A stretch of 64,000 nucleotides of DNA from Chloroflexota bacterium (GTDB lineage: Bacteria; Chloroflexota; Anaerolineae; Anaerolineales; Anaerolineaceae): contig JAAZOK010000047.1 of assembly GCA_012797815.1 (NCBI GenBank), forward strand, positions 1-64,000, in the 5' to 3' direction. Shown here piece by piece: positions 56,498-64,000 of this stretch. The notes under the pieces are model-generated. The model was not told where the DNA came from. It worked only from the letters and a program-made list of their open reading frames with translations, and did not search any database. Each line of letters begins with the position of its first letter. The first letter of the stretch is position 1. The translations under genes were made by a program, and so were the position numbers.

Positions 56498-57346
56498 ATG
56501 AAGGTTACTTTATTACTTGAAAACAATAGTATGTTTGCATCGTATTTGAATTCAGAACACGGTTTTTCGGCTTGGATCGAAGATGAAGATATCAAAGTGC
56601 TGTATGACTTTGGTTTTTCCGATAACTTCATCAAAAATGCAGAAGCTCTGGATATCGACCTGCGCACCGCCGATTACGTCGTCCTCTCCCATGGTCACCG
56701 CGACCACGGCTGTGGGTTGAAATATCTTCTCAAATACTACCGCGACACCGCCATGGCACGCAAACCCATCATGCTTGTCACCATGGAAGACATCTTCTAC
56801 AAAAAGTACAACTTTAAGAAAAATCATTCTTCCGGATTTGATGTCGACCGTGATATTCTGGAACAGTATTTTGACCTGCGCATCACTCCCGAGCCATTAT
56901 GGGTGACAAAGAATCTGTGCTACATGGGTGTGACCGAAAAGACCAACGATTTTGAACATAAGGTGCCCCAGGTAGCCAGGAGGCTCGTGAACGGTGAATG
57001 GGTCGATGATGTGGTGGATGAAGACACCCAGTTCGCCTATCGCCATAAAAATGGCAAAGAGGTAAGTGTGGTGGCCGGCTGCGCCCATTACGGCATCTGC
57101 AACATCATGGAATATGCCAAGAAACTGACCGGCACGCAGCAGGTCCATACCTACCTGGGCGGTTCTCATCTGCGCATCGATGAGGTTCCCCAATCACAGG
57201 TCGACAAAACCGTCGAGTATGTGAAGCAACAAAACATCAAGGATTTCTACATCTGCCACGATACCGATCTGCACTGCAAACTGGCATTATGGAATGCCAC
57301 CCCCAGTAAAGAAGCCGGCACCGGACTGGTGGTTGAGCTCGATTGA
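56498..57346 (+). CDS. metallo-beta-lactamase-fold hydrolase (COG1237-like)
   Basis: The metal-binding motif LSHGHRDHGCGLKYLL is near residue 66. GCAHYGICNIMEY near 190 and TYLGGSHLR near 222 match the COG1237 group, which includes dihydropteroate-synthase-like enzymes of the methanopterin pathway and many hydrolases of unknown substrate. All ligands appear intact, in contrast to the protein at 53.7 kb. AGGAGAA precedes the ATG. At 282 residues it is normal. Confidence 0.87.
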   Translation: MKVTLLLENNSMFASYLNSEHGFSAWIEDEDIKVLYDFGFSDNFIKNAEALDIDLRTADYVVLSHGHRDHGCGLKYLLKYYRDTAMARKPIMLVTMEDIFYKKYNFKKNHSSGFDVDRDILEQYFDLRITPEPLWVTKNLCYMGVTEKTNDFEHKVPQVARRLVNGEWVDDVVDEDTQFAYRHKNGKEVSVVAGCAHYGICNIMEYAKKLTGTQQVHTYLGGSHLRIDEVPQSQVDKTVEYVKQQNIKDFYICHDTDLHCKLALWNATPSKEAGTGLVVELD

Positions 57347-57380
57347 GCTCCTTGCAAAGATAAAGATTTTTTTTGAATCT

Positions 57381-57413
57381 AAAAGGTCTGCTGATGAAAA
57401 GCAGACCTTTTTC
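57381..57413. terminator. bidirectional terminator between the MBL gene and the DUF3048 gene
   Basis: AAAAGGTCTGC and GCAGACCTTTT form a perfect stem, with T runs on both strands. Confidence 0.9.
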
Positions 57414-57416
57414 GTT

Positions 57417-58664
57417 TTATTCGGGAGCATGCACCCGCACTGCCCAATAACCGGAGCCCGGCTGATCGCCATACACCAATCGATTGTAAATTTCAGAATC
57501 GACCGTTTCCCAGTAAGGAGTATAGAAAGGGACGATCTCGATCCAGGTCTGACCGGGTTTGATCGTGAAGGTATTTCCTTCCGCATCGATAAACCGGATC
57601 GGGCGCAGTTTGCCGGTGGTCTTTTCATATTCTTCGCTGGCTGTGGTCCAATAAATATTGTATTTCTGCCCATCCCGAAAGAGCAGAGCCTGCCCACGCT
57701 TGATATACAACAGAGAGATATCGATCACGGTGGCGCTTTTTACATCATGGTCGGCGAAAAGGATGATGACATTGGATGCCTGAATCGGTTCTCCGGTCAG
57801 ACGATCGGTTGCCTGGATGAAATTGGTCGCATCGGCATTATCCTGCCAGCGCGTGAAGGTACTGCTGGGTTCATCATAGCGCCAGAAGATCTGGTTGAGA
57901 TAGGAATAATAGAGCCACAAGGATTGCGCCGGTTTCCCTCCCTCCGGAACCACGTTATCAAAAACCATGCCGCTCAGGGCGGCATCGCCCAGTTCTTTCT
58001 GACCCGATTGTGCCAGCTCTTCCAGCTGCGTTACGTCCATCATGGCGCTGTTGGGGTCCGACAGGTCATCCCCGAAGATATTCGTATAATCGCTGAGCTG
58101 ATCGGATACGTCTTTGGCAGCCGAAGCCATGACCAGATACCCACCAAACAACTTCCGGAGCGATTCATACGGCAGTCTCCCGGAACGGATCGGTCCTACC
58201 GCCGGTGCACGCACAGGAGTGGTGGTTTCATCTTCTGGATAGGAGACAGCAACTTCTTGAGGAAAATCGCCATAGAAGATGCCCAGAAAACGGGTCATGC
58301 CCTCCCCGATCCACATCTCAAAGATGATAGGGCAATACGACAGCCCGGCCTGGGGGCGGGCAGTGGGCGGGAAATTGCTGATGGACACCAGCAGGGGCGC
58401 CTGTTTCAGATTCTCCGCATTGCTGACTGGCAGCCCATTCAAAGGATTGACATCCCGCGGGTAGGTGTTGGGACCCGGCGATGGGGGAGTGGAGATCACA
58501 GTTGGAGTGGGGACGGCGACGGATTGCGGGGGCAAGGCGGCTGCTTCCATTTGCATTCCTTCAGGCAGGGGGGTGGCAGTAGGGTCAGGTTGAACAGCCG
58601 GGAAAGTGCAACTGACCAGACCCAGCAAACCGGTCAGAAAGACACTTAGATACTTATTCTTCAT
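57417..58664 (-). CDS. DUF3048 lipoprotein
   Basis: The signal peptide KNKYLSVFLTGLLGLVSC ends in a lipobox Cys. After a Pro/Thr-rich linker the family motifs appear: DVNPLNGLPVSNAENLKQAPLLVSISNF, RPQAGLSYCPIIFEMWIGEGMTRFLGIFYG, VGPIRSGRLPYESLRKLFGG. The C-terminal part (about residues 260-410) is the second DUF3048 domain. The function is unknown; B. subtilis YerB is a relative. The upstream ATG at 58667 is only two bases after the GAGG ribosome binding site, so 58664 is more likely. Confidence 0.85.
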   Translation of the reverse strand: MKNKYLSVFLTGLLGLVSCTFPAVQPDPTATPLPEGMQMEAAALPPQSVAVPTPTVISTPPSPGPNTYPRDVNPLNGLPVSNAENLKQAPLLVSISNFPPTARPQAGLSYCPIIFEMWIGEGMTRFLGIFYGDFPQEVAVSYPEDETTTPVRAPAVGPIRSGRLPYESLRKLFGGYLVMASAAKDVSDQLSDYTNIFGDDLSDPNSAMMDVTQLEELAQSGQKELGDAALSGMVFDNVVPEGGKPAQSLWLYYSYLNQIFWRYDEPSSTFTRWQDNADATNFIQATDRLTGEPIQASNVIILFADHDVKSATVIDISLLYIKRGQALLFRDGQKYNIYWTTASEEYEKTTGKLRPIRFIDAEGNTFTIKPGQTWIEIVPFYTPYWETVDSEIYNRLVYGDQPGSGYWAVRVHAPE

Positions 58665-58747
58665 CATAACCTCTTTTTTTTTATTTTAAGCGGGTCTTTC
58701 TCACTTGACAAACCTTGACAATGGCGCAGAATGTGGTTACACTATGG

Positions 58748-58772
58748 TATAGTGGTATGACCAATATACCAC
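58748..58772 (+). promoter_or_regulatory. promoter region with inverted repeat before the jelly-roll lipoprotein
   Basis: Two TTGACA copies (58705-58710 and 58715-58720) precede TACACT (58738-58743, 17 bases from the second) and TATAGT (58748-58753). GTGGTAT (58752-58758) and ATACCAC (58766-58772) form a perfect 7-bp inverted repeat with a 7-base spacer directly downstream, a plausible operator. Confidence 0.5.
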
Positions 58773-58799
58773 ATAAGTAATCAAAAAATGGAGAAAAGA

Positions 58800-59549
58800 A
58801 TGAAAACAAGAACAATTTTTGGCATCATTATGGCGGCAGTTCTGCTGGCTTCCTGCAATGTTGCGCCAAAGGTTAGCACGAATCAAGGTTCAAGCTCTGA
58901 CATGCAAACCACCGCATTAAAACCAGAGCCCACTGAATCCGTTTTGTCGGATGATCTTATCCTGCGCGATGAATTTGAGGATGACATCAACAAGAATTGG
59001 GGCATGAAGATCGTTTCCGGATTGGAAGATCAGCTCATCTGGTCGCAAACCAACGGAAAGTTCCGCCTCGAGATCCAACCGCCCAACGACACCAACTTCG
59101 CATTCTTCCGCAAGGACGCTTCTTACAGTGACGTGATCGTGCAAGCCGAGGTGGAAAACTACGGTCAACTGGATAACGCTTTTTCCCTGATGTGCCGGGC
59201 AAGCGATGCGGGTTGGTATGAACTGCGTATCAGCAGCCAGGGTTACTACGAACTACTGCGCTATGACCAGTATCTGGCAGATGAAGGCAAGAATGCCTAC
59301 ACCAACTTCGTAGAAAGCCGTATTGGCAGCACCCTGATCAACAGCGGATTAGACAAGAACGTTTTCGCACTTTCCTGCCAGGACAACCAGTTGAAAGTAT
59401 TCATCAACGGCGAACAGGTTTATTATGACAAACGCCCTCTCACCGTTGAAGACGATACCTACAGCAGCGGTACCATCGGGTTTGGTGCCCTGAGCTACGG
59501 CAAAGAAGTGGATGTCACCTTCAACAATATTGAAACCCTGAAACCCTAG
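58800..59549 (+). CDS. lipoprotein with concanavalin-like (jelly-roll) domain
   Basis: The signal peptide KTRTIFGIIMAAVLLASC ends in a lipobox Cys at about residue 19, followed by a Ser-rich linker. The mature part opens with LILRDEFEDDINKNWG and shows the alternating beta pattern of family DUF1080/LamG-like domains (WSQTNGKFRLEI, DVIVQAEVENYGQLDNAFSLMCRAS, WYELRISSQGYYELLRY, LKVFINGEQVYYDK, GTIGFGALSYGKEVDVTFNNIE), which bind sugars or proteins at the surface. ATG 58800 has GGAGAAAAG upstream. Confidence 0.78.
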   Translation: MKTRTIFGIIMAAVLLASCNVAPKVSTNQGSSSDMQTTALKPEPTESVLSDDLILRDEFEDDINKNWGMKIVSGLEDQLIWSQTNGKFRLEIQPPNDTNFAFFRKDASYSDVIVQAEVENYGQLDNAFSLMCRASDAGWYELRISSQGYYELLRYDQYLADEGKNAYTNFVESRIGSTLINSGLDKNVFALSCQDNQLKVFINGEQVYYDKRPLTVEDDTYSSGTIGFGALSYGKEVDVTFNNIETLKP

Positions 59550-59575
59550 CCCTCCGGGTTTCAGGTACCCCTTCA

Positions 59576-59601
59576 AGAAGGAGGCTTTACAGCCTCCTTC
59601 T
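59576..59601 (+). terminator. hairpin after the jelly-roll lipoprotein (probable terminator)
   Basis: AGAAGGAGGCT and AGCCTCCTTCT pair perfectly around TTAC. The tail (ACCTTTAAT) is only moderately T-rich. A second stem, CTGAAACCC with GGGTTTCAG, overlaps the stop codon just upstream. Confidence 0.7.
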
Positions 59602-59634
59602 ACCTTTAATCTAGCCAGTCATTTTATCCTTCGT

Positions 59635-59640
59635 TATAAT
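59635..59640 (+). promoter_or_regulatory. -10 element of the nurA operon
   Basis: TATAAT ends 30 bases before the nurA ATG (59671), which has its own GGGG ribosome binding site. An ATG at 59648 opens a ten-codon frame that overlaps the nurA start (stop at 59678-59680). Confidence 0.45.
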
Positions 59641-59670
59641 CAACTATATGCCCACCATCAGGGGAAACCC

Positions 59671-60834
59671 ATGCCCTTAGATTTTTCCAGCTTGCAAGAC
59701 CAGGTTGATACCTTCTCTGAAAACGAGAAGGCATTTCACCATCTGCTCGAAGAACAAATAACGCAAGCCTTGCAAGCATTGAAAAAATTTTCCCTCAACA
59801 TTAGAGAGATGCGAACGGCAGGGGAAAAGGAATCCAAACGGATCGCCCTGCCCTTCCGCGAAAATCCAAATCGGGTTTTTTCCTCTCATACCACACCATC
59901 AGAGTACAACCTGGTATGTGCAGACGGCTCACAGATCATTCCCGACCCGCACGACGCGCCGCTGTTCGCCTTGCTTAACGTGGGCATCGTGCAGATGTCG
60001 AGTAAAGACGCAGTTGTAACACCCACCACCATCAGCCAGTTGTACCAGCACCATGAACTTTACATCGACAACGAGTTGATCGGGGAAGATATTCTCAACC
60101 TGGACCGGGATGTGCTTGAAATGCGCTTGCTAAGTGAGCACAGTTGCAAGCTGCCAGGGACCACCGTTGCACTACGAGACGGATTGCTGGAACTATATCA
60201 TGAACCCCGCAGTGAAAAAGCATACCGCGAGCGGTTTTCGCGCTATCATGGTTATCTCAATGATATGCAAAGAAAAGATATCATCACTGCCGGGTATGTG
60301 GATAAACCGCGTTCACAAATGCTGGCAGCTCTGCTGCGGGTTTGTTCCGCACAAGAATCCCAAGATCAACCAACCGGCAGCTTTTTTCCGGATGTCATCG
60401 ATCGGCAATTATTCGAGCAGATCTTGAAAGCCGGGGAACGCTCAGCGATCTTTGAGAACCACACGATTGCCAACGGTGCACGGGGTGATCTGGAAAAGAT
60501 GCCTTCTTATTTCTTTTATCTGAACGTCAGTCAGAATAAAAAAGCCTGGATCGTGCGGGTGGAAATCCCACAATGGGTAGCTGCGGATGAAAAAAAGGTC
60601 GCTGTACTGCACCAAGTTCTGCTGGAGCAGTGCGCCATCATGGGCAGTAGACCATATCCCTATTATCTGCACCGTGCGCATGAAACAGCTCTGGTGCGCC
60701 AATCAGAAAAAGAAGAATTGAAAAAGCAAATCGAAAGAACATTGATCCAGAAAGAAGTCCCTCTCGAAGAGGGTTCTTACAAGCAAAGCGCCAAAGATCA
60801 ACCAACCCATAGAAAAGTGGAGCGAAAAAGATGA
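59671..60834 (+). CDS. nurA: NurA nuclease
   Basis: NurA is a manganese-dependent nuclease that resects DNA ends with HerA. The first catalytic Asp lies in NLVCADGSQIIPD near residue 86, and a second conserved Asp in TTVALRDGLLELY near 170. ITAGYVDKPRSQMLAALLRV near 210 matches the family block, and the C-terminal VVAVEIPQWV-like part follows (AWIVRVEIPQWVAADEKKV). At 387 residues it is full length. Its stop overlaps the next gene by four bases (ATGA), so it is coupled to the HerA partner. Confidence 0.87.
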   Translation: MPLDFSSLQDQVDTFSENEKAFHHLLEEQITQALQALKKFSLNIREMRTAGEKESKRIALPFRENPNRVFSSHTTPSEYNLVCADGSQIIPDPHDAPLFALLNVGIVQMSSKDAVVTPTTISQLYQHHELYIDNELIGEDILNLDRDVLEMRLLSEHSCKLPGTTVALRDGLLELYHEPRSEKAYRERFSRYHGYLNDMQRKDIITAGYVDKPRSQMLAALLRVCSAQESQDQPTGSFFPDVIDRQLFEQILKAGERSAIFENHTIANGARGDLEKMPSYFFYLNVSQNKKAWIVRVEIPQWVAADEKKVAVLHQVLLEQCAIMGSRPYPYYLHRAHETALVRQSEKEELKKQIERTLIQKEVPLEEGSYKQSAKDQPTHRKVERKR

Positions 60835-61442
60835 GCGGAAACAAGATCGGTTACGTGTTGAATGCAGACGCACTGGGCTGCACGGCAGGCTGCCGGATGG
60901 ACCCGATTTCCAATCCCGGCTTTGGGGAAATGGTAAAGGCAGCCGCGCAAAATGAACAAACTATTTTCGGGATCATTTCCAATGTACACATTCTGGATGA
61001 TGGGCTGGTAAGACAATTGGCGACTACCAACGACATCAATGCTCAAGTGATCCGCGACAACCGCGATAATCGCATCATCCCGCTGGAGTTCAGCGTCCTC
61101 TTCCTGGGATTCAGCCGCCAGCAGCACATTAACCATTTGCTTCCGCCCAACCCGCCTCTTTCTCTGGAATCCGTCTACTCATGCACCAACGAAGAGATCA
61201 TCGCATTCACAACAGCCAGGAACGGCGGCTATCTACGCTATATGGTCGGAGAAAAAGAAGCCATCAATTTCGATCTGGTGGCGGCTCATTTTCGCAACCT
61301 GCACAATTTGTTGACAGAAGATATGCGGGCAGCATGGGTCGAGAAAACCACCCGTCACCTGGTACACCTTTACCGCAATGATTACGACACTTTGAGCGAG
61401 TTGCTGCATACTCTAACCGATACAGCAGTATTTACAGCATGA
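60831..61442 (+). CDS. HAS-barrel-like protein between nurA and herA
   Basis: The 203-residue protein starts KIGYVLNADALGCTAGCRMDP, followed by TIFGIISNVHILDDGLVRQLAT, a pattern that resembles the HAS-barrel found at the N-terminus of HerA ATPases. The middle (IPLEFSVLFLGFSRQQHINHLLPPNPPLSLESVYSCTNEEIIAF) also resembles the region that follows it. It has no ATPase motifs. It may form an adaptor or cap for the HerA ring; this is inference from fold resemblance and from the ATGA coupling on both sides. Confidence 0.6.
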   Translation: MSGNKIGYVLNADALGCTAGCRMDPISNPGFGEMVKAAAQNEQTIFGIISNVHILDDGLVRQLATTNDINAQVIRDNRDNRIIPLEFSVLFLGFSRQQHINHLLPPNPPLSLESVYSCTNEEIIAFTTARNGGYLRYMVGEKEAINFDLVAAHFRNLHNLLTEDMRAAWVEKTTRHLVHLYRNDYDTLSELLHTLTDTAVFTA

Positions 61443-63208
61443 TACAGGACAAAGGCATGGAAAACAAACCCACTCCCAATTCACCAAAATCCGGCAAAAC
61501 GATCGGCACCGTGATCGGCGGCAGCCTTTCCGAAAGCCTGACCGCGCGCCTGCAGGTCTCTCCGCAGGAGATTCAGGAGGGTAGTTTTGTGACCATCAAG
61601 AGCGGCGACTGGCAATTCTACGGGCTGATCACCGACCTGCGGTTGGGTGCCACCGACCCGCGGTTCTCCGATGAACAGATCGACACATACTATCCTGCGG
61701 CGATCGCCCACGCCCTGCGTGAAGAAGTGCTGTATTCCAATGCCGTGATCCTGCCGGTGCTGATGTTGGAAAACGGACCGGAAATGAATGTTGTTAATGC
61801 CCGGCAGGTAATGGATTGGCAGCGACAAAAAGAAGAGCACGGGGAATTGATGACCCGCCCCATCCAGATCAAGACCATTCCGGCGCACCAATCGGCAGTG
61901 CGACTGGCAAGCGCGGTGGACATCGCCACCGTCTTCGGTGATCCGGGCGAGAAAAACAATTTTGTGATCGGGTACACGCGCGAACAGAACTTTCCGGTGT
62001 GCATCGATCTGGCACATTTCATCCAGCGTTCGGCAGGCGTGTTCGGCGCCACCGGCACCGGCAAGAGCTTTCTCACCCGCATCCTGCTGGCAGGTCTGAT
62101 CCAGCAAGCCAGCGCCTGCCTGCTGGTCTTCGATATGCATGATGAATACGGTTTCGATGACACGGCTTCCGACACCGGTGAAAAAGTAACCGGATTGCAC
62201 ACACATTTTGGACCGAAAGTACAGGTGGTAGGGTTGGGCGGGGGAAAGAGCATCCGTGGCAACAGCCCGGATTTTCATATAGAGATCGCGGAAAGCGATA
62301 TCGAAGCCAGCGACATCGAGATGCTGTCTGTTGAACTCAACCTGAAGGAAACCACCGCCACCACGCTGGCAGCATTAACAACCAGTTTAGGCAAAGAATG
62401 GTTTTCGAAATTCAAAGCCATGAAAGCCAACAGCACCATTGAAGACGAGAATGGGAAAAAGATTCCCGCGCCAGACAGCATAGCTTTCTGGGCGAACCAA
62501 AATGGTGTGAATGTGATGGCAGCCGAAAGCCTGCACAGCAAATTGGGCAGATTATTTCATGCCGGGTATATCACCAGCAAACCTGCCGGGAATGGGCTGC
62601 AGAGCGTGGTCGACCTGCTGAAGCACGGTAAACATGTCATCCTCTCCTTCAGCGGTTACGGTAACGACCTGGATTACCTGTTCATCTCGAATCTTATCAC
62701 GCGCAAGATCCGCGAAGAATGGGAACAGCTCACCAACGCCTATCGCAACGGCAAGAGCGGCGCCGGCGAACCACGCCAGCTGGTGATCGTGGTAGAGGAA
62801 GCGCACAAACTGCTCAACCGCGAGATGGCATCTCAAACGGCTTTCAGCACCATCGCACGCGAAATGCGCAAATATTACGTGACCCTGCTCATCATCGATC
62901 AGCGCCCCTCGCAAATCTACGACGAGGTGCTGTCGCAGCTCGGCACGCGCATCTGCGGCTACCTGACGGACGATGAAGATATCCGGGCAGTGCTCTCGGG
63001 GGCAGCCGGCAAGGATGCCCTGCGCAGTATGCTGGCACACCTGCAACCCAAAGAAGAGGTACTCATCGCAGGTTGGGGAGTGCCCATGCCGATCCCGGTG
63101 CGTTCGCGAAGGTTGGATATCACATTCTGGGAAGAGTTAAAAAAAGGCGGGGCAAGCGCCCTGCACAGTGATGATGTGGGAGCACAAAAGAAAATGCTGG
63201 GATTTTAG
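61439..63208 (+). CDS. herA: HerA-family DNA translocase ATPase
   Basis: HerA is a hexameric ring ATPase that drives DNA into NurA. The N-terminus (KTIGTVIGGSLSESLTARLQV, FVTIKSGDWQFYGLITDLRLG) is a HAS-barrel. Walker A is GVFGATGTGKSFLTRILLAG near residue 205, followed by LLVFDMHDEYGFDD. Walker B is QLVIVVEEAHKLLNREMA near 450, then LLIIDQRPSQIYDEVLSQLGTRICGYL. At 589 residues it is normal. The start at 61439 overlaps the upstream stop by four bases; ATG 61457 is an alternative. Confidence 0.9.
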   Translation: MIQDKGMENKPTPNSPKSGKTIGTVIGGSLSESLTARLQVSPQEIQEGSFVTIKSGDWQFYGLITDLRLGATDPRFSDEQIDTYYPAAIAHALREEVLYSNAVILPVLMLENGPEMNVVNARQVMDWQRQKEEHGELMTRPIQIKTIPAHQSAVRLASAVDIATVFGDPGEKNNFVIGYTREQNFPVCIDLAHFIQRSAGVFGATGTGKSFLTRILLAGLIQQASACLLVFDMHDEYGFDDTASDTGEKVTGLHTHFGPKVQVVGLGGGKSIRGNSPDFHIEIAESDIEASDIEMLSVELNLKETTATTLAALTTSLGKEWFSKFKAMKANSTIEDENGKKIPAPDSIAFWANQNGVNVMAAESLHSKLGRLFHAGYITSKPAGNGLQSVVDLLKHGKHVILSFSGYGNDLDYLFISNLITRKIREEWEQLTNAYRNGKSGAGEPRQLVIVVEEAHKLLNREMASQTAFSTIAREMRKYYVTLLIIDQRPSQIYDEVLSQLGTRICGYLTDDEDIRAVLSGAAGKDALRSMLAHLQPKEEVLIAGWGVPMPIPVRSRRLDITFWEELKKGGASALHSDDVGAQKKMLGF

Positions 63209-63666
63209 AGCCCGTAATAGACCACCCACACGATGAGCGCATTGAAAATCCCCAGCACCACGCCCCCGATCGCCTCAAAGGGGGTGTGACCCAATACTTC
63301 CTGTAATTTTTTATACGAAAAATTACTGCTCTTAAAGATCTCCTCCACGATCTTATTGATCCATTCCGCATGGATACCAGCCTGGCGGCGAATGCTGATG
63401 GCATCATAGATCACAATGGTAGCCAGGGTCATAGCCAGTGCGAAGAGGGATGAATCAAAACCCTCCTTGAGCCCGATCGCCAGCGCAGCCGCGGTGGAGA
63501 TGGCGGAATGAGAACTGGGCATACCCCCCGGGCTGATCAAGATCGACCAATCCCATTCATTATTAAAGAAATAATTGATCGGCAATTTCAATAGCTGGGC
63601 TACGAGCCAGGCGGTGGCTGCACTCATCAAAACGTAGTTGGACAATAACTGTTGAAAAAAATTCAT
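63205..63666 (-). CDS. DivPAP family membrane protein
   Basis: The 153-residue protein has four to five hydrophobic segments and the family motif ISPGGMPSSHSAISTAAALAIGL near residue 47, then IYDAISIRRQAGIHAEWIN and the C-terminal LGHTPFEAIGGVVLGI. DivPAP proteins are divergent relatives of PAP2 phosphatases; some are annotated as acid phosphatase/vanadium haloperoxidase-related. Its start overlaps the xseB stop by four bases. Its stop overlaps the herA stop (TTAG, 63205-63208). Confidence 0.88.
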   Translation of the reverse strand: MNFFQQLLSNYVLMSAATAWLVAQLLKLPINYFFNNEWDWSILISPGGMPSSHSAISTAAALAIGLKEGFDSSLFALAMTLATIVIYDAISIRRQAGIHAEWINKIVEEIFKSSNFSYKKLQEVLGHTPFEAIGGVVLGIFNALIVWVVYYGL

Positions 63667-63917
63667 GCCCGATCCCCTGCATCAGAAATAGCATCGTCCA
63701 TCTGCCCAACCTCACGCACCTTTAATTCAGCCTGATCGAGCAATTGCTGGCAGTGGGCTAAAAGCTCTTTACCCTGTTCGAAACATGCCAGCATCTCCTC
63801 CAATTGCAATGTGCCGCTTTCCAAATCGCTGATCACCTGTTCCAACTGTTGCAGGGCTTCTTCATATTTCAATTTTGAGACATCCAATTTTGCATCCATC
63901 TTATTTTCCTGTTCCAT
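63663..63917 (-). CDS. xseB: exodeoxyribonuclease VII small subunit
   Basis: XseB partners XseA in a single-strand-specific exonuclease. The core LKYEEALQQLEQVISDLESGTLQLEEMLACFEQGKELLAHCQQLLDQAELKV is the complete family domain. The ATG at 63917 overlaps the xseA frame; ATG 63899 is an alternative just after the xseA stop. At 84 residues it is normal. Confidence 0.93.
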   Translation of the reverse strand: MEQENKMDAKLDVSKLKYEEALQQLEQVISDLESGTLQLEEMLACFEQGKELLAHCQQLLDQAELKVREVGQMDDAISDAGDRA

Positions 63918-64000
63918 TATCTTTTTCAACAGCGGTGATCTGTGCCTGCAGCGATCCATCCTTCAGGCGCACACCCACCATCTCATTTTCGCCGGTTTTG
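63901..64000 (-). CDS. xseA: exodeoxyribonuclease VII large subunit, C-terminal end
   Basis: The minus-strand frame, open to the window edge, reads KTGENEMVGVRLKDGSLQAQ, then ITAVEKDNGTGK and stop. The DGSL-x-A-x(1)-I/V ending is the usual last beta-hairpin of XseA. Only about 32 residues are inside the window. Confidence 0.8.
   Translation of the reverse strand, partial: KTGENEMVGVRLKDGSLQAQITAVEKDNGTGK

Noticed and set aside
57294-58649. A 451-codon plus-strand open frame opposite the DUF3048 gene
   Set aside because: It is the antisense shadow of a gene with a signal peptide and clear DUF3048 motifs, has no ribosome binding site, and runs through a terminator.
61481-62278. A 265-codon minus-strand frame and a 190-codon frame within herA
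   Set aside because: Both are antisense to the conserved HerA motifs and arise from GC-rich codon use.

Overview
The window is a contiguous, gene-dense piece of a bacterial chromosome. It is made almost entirely of housekeeping and envelope genes; I see no prophage, transposon, rRNA, tRNA or CRISPR. The gene set points to the Chloroflexota, most likely Anaerolineae. The signs are a short EF-Ts, a single-chain glycyl-tRNA synthetase (GlyQ fused to GlyS), a HerA/NurA pair, several lipoproteins and anchored proteins with LysM, CAP, M23 or C39 domains joined by Thr/Pro-rich linkers, a Gram-positive-type LexA box, and no outer-membrane biogenesis genes. The lineage is inferred from gene content, not from a marker phylogeny.

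Layout. 0-5.6 kb: a DUF4032-like protein that lacks only the first base of its start codon, a small unknown gene, frr-uppS-cdsA, then a leftward group (SIMPL lipoprotein, PspC-domain protein, LiaF/toast-rack-like protein) that looks like an envelope-stress module. 5.6-10.2 kb: cysK-cysE behind a structured leader with an intrinsic terminator, two tandem CAP-LysM surface proteins and surE. 10.3-16.7 kb: rpsB-tsf-pyrH, with a leader that can fold into a pseudoknot over the rpsB ribosome binding site, then a phenylalanine T-box controlling pheS-pheT. 16.7-19.3 kb: kamA and a coupled aldo/keto reductase. 19.2-25.4 kb: the CIRCE-controlled hrcA-grpE-dnaK-dnaJ-prmA heat-shock cluster and an OsmC-like protein. 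25.4-28.8 kb: autoregulated lexA, an SDR enzyme, a LysM lipoprotein and a C39-like protein.

28.8-38.5 kb: glyQS, a small unknown gene, dnaG, rpoD (preceded by a possible leaderless leader ORF), rho and a LysM-M23 peptidase. 38.5-45.6 kb: priA, a MEMO-family gene, a second LysM-M23 peptidase, pncC and metG. 45.7-48.7 kb: a cobalamin riboswitch and the btuFCD-type uptake operon. 48.7-59.6 kb: a HAD phosphatase, a C39/TPR protein, miaB, another M23 peptidase, an AAC(3)-like protein, two metallo-beta-lactamase-fold proteins (one with a decayed metal site), an asparaginase, nth, a DUF3048 lipoprotein and a jelly-roll lipoprotein. 59.6-64 kb: the tightly coupled nurA-(HAS-barrel-like)-herA operon, facing a leftward xseA-xseB-DivPAP operon.

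Regulation is unusually readable. There are good sigma-70 promoters, one CIRCE, one LexA box, a T-box, a B12 riboswitch, several bidirectional terminators, and two leaders with no family I recognise (cysK and rpsB). Two recurring architectural habits stand out. At least five promoters place the -10 hexamer exactly six bases before an ATG, which predicts leaderless mRNAs. Four convergent gene pairs share the same four-base overlap of stop codons.
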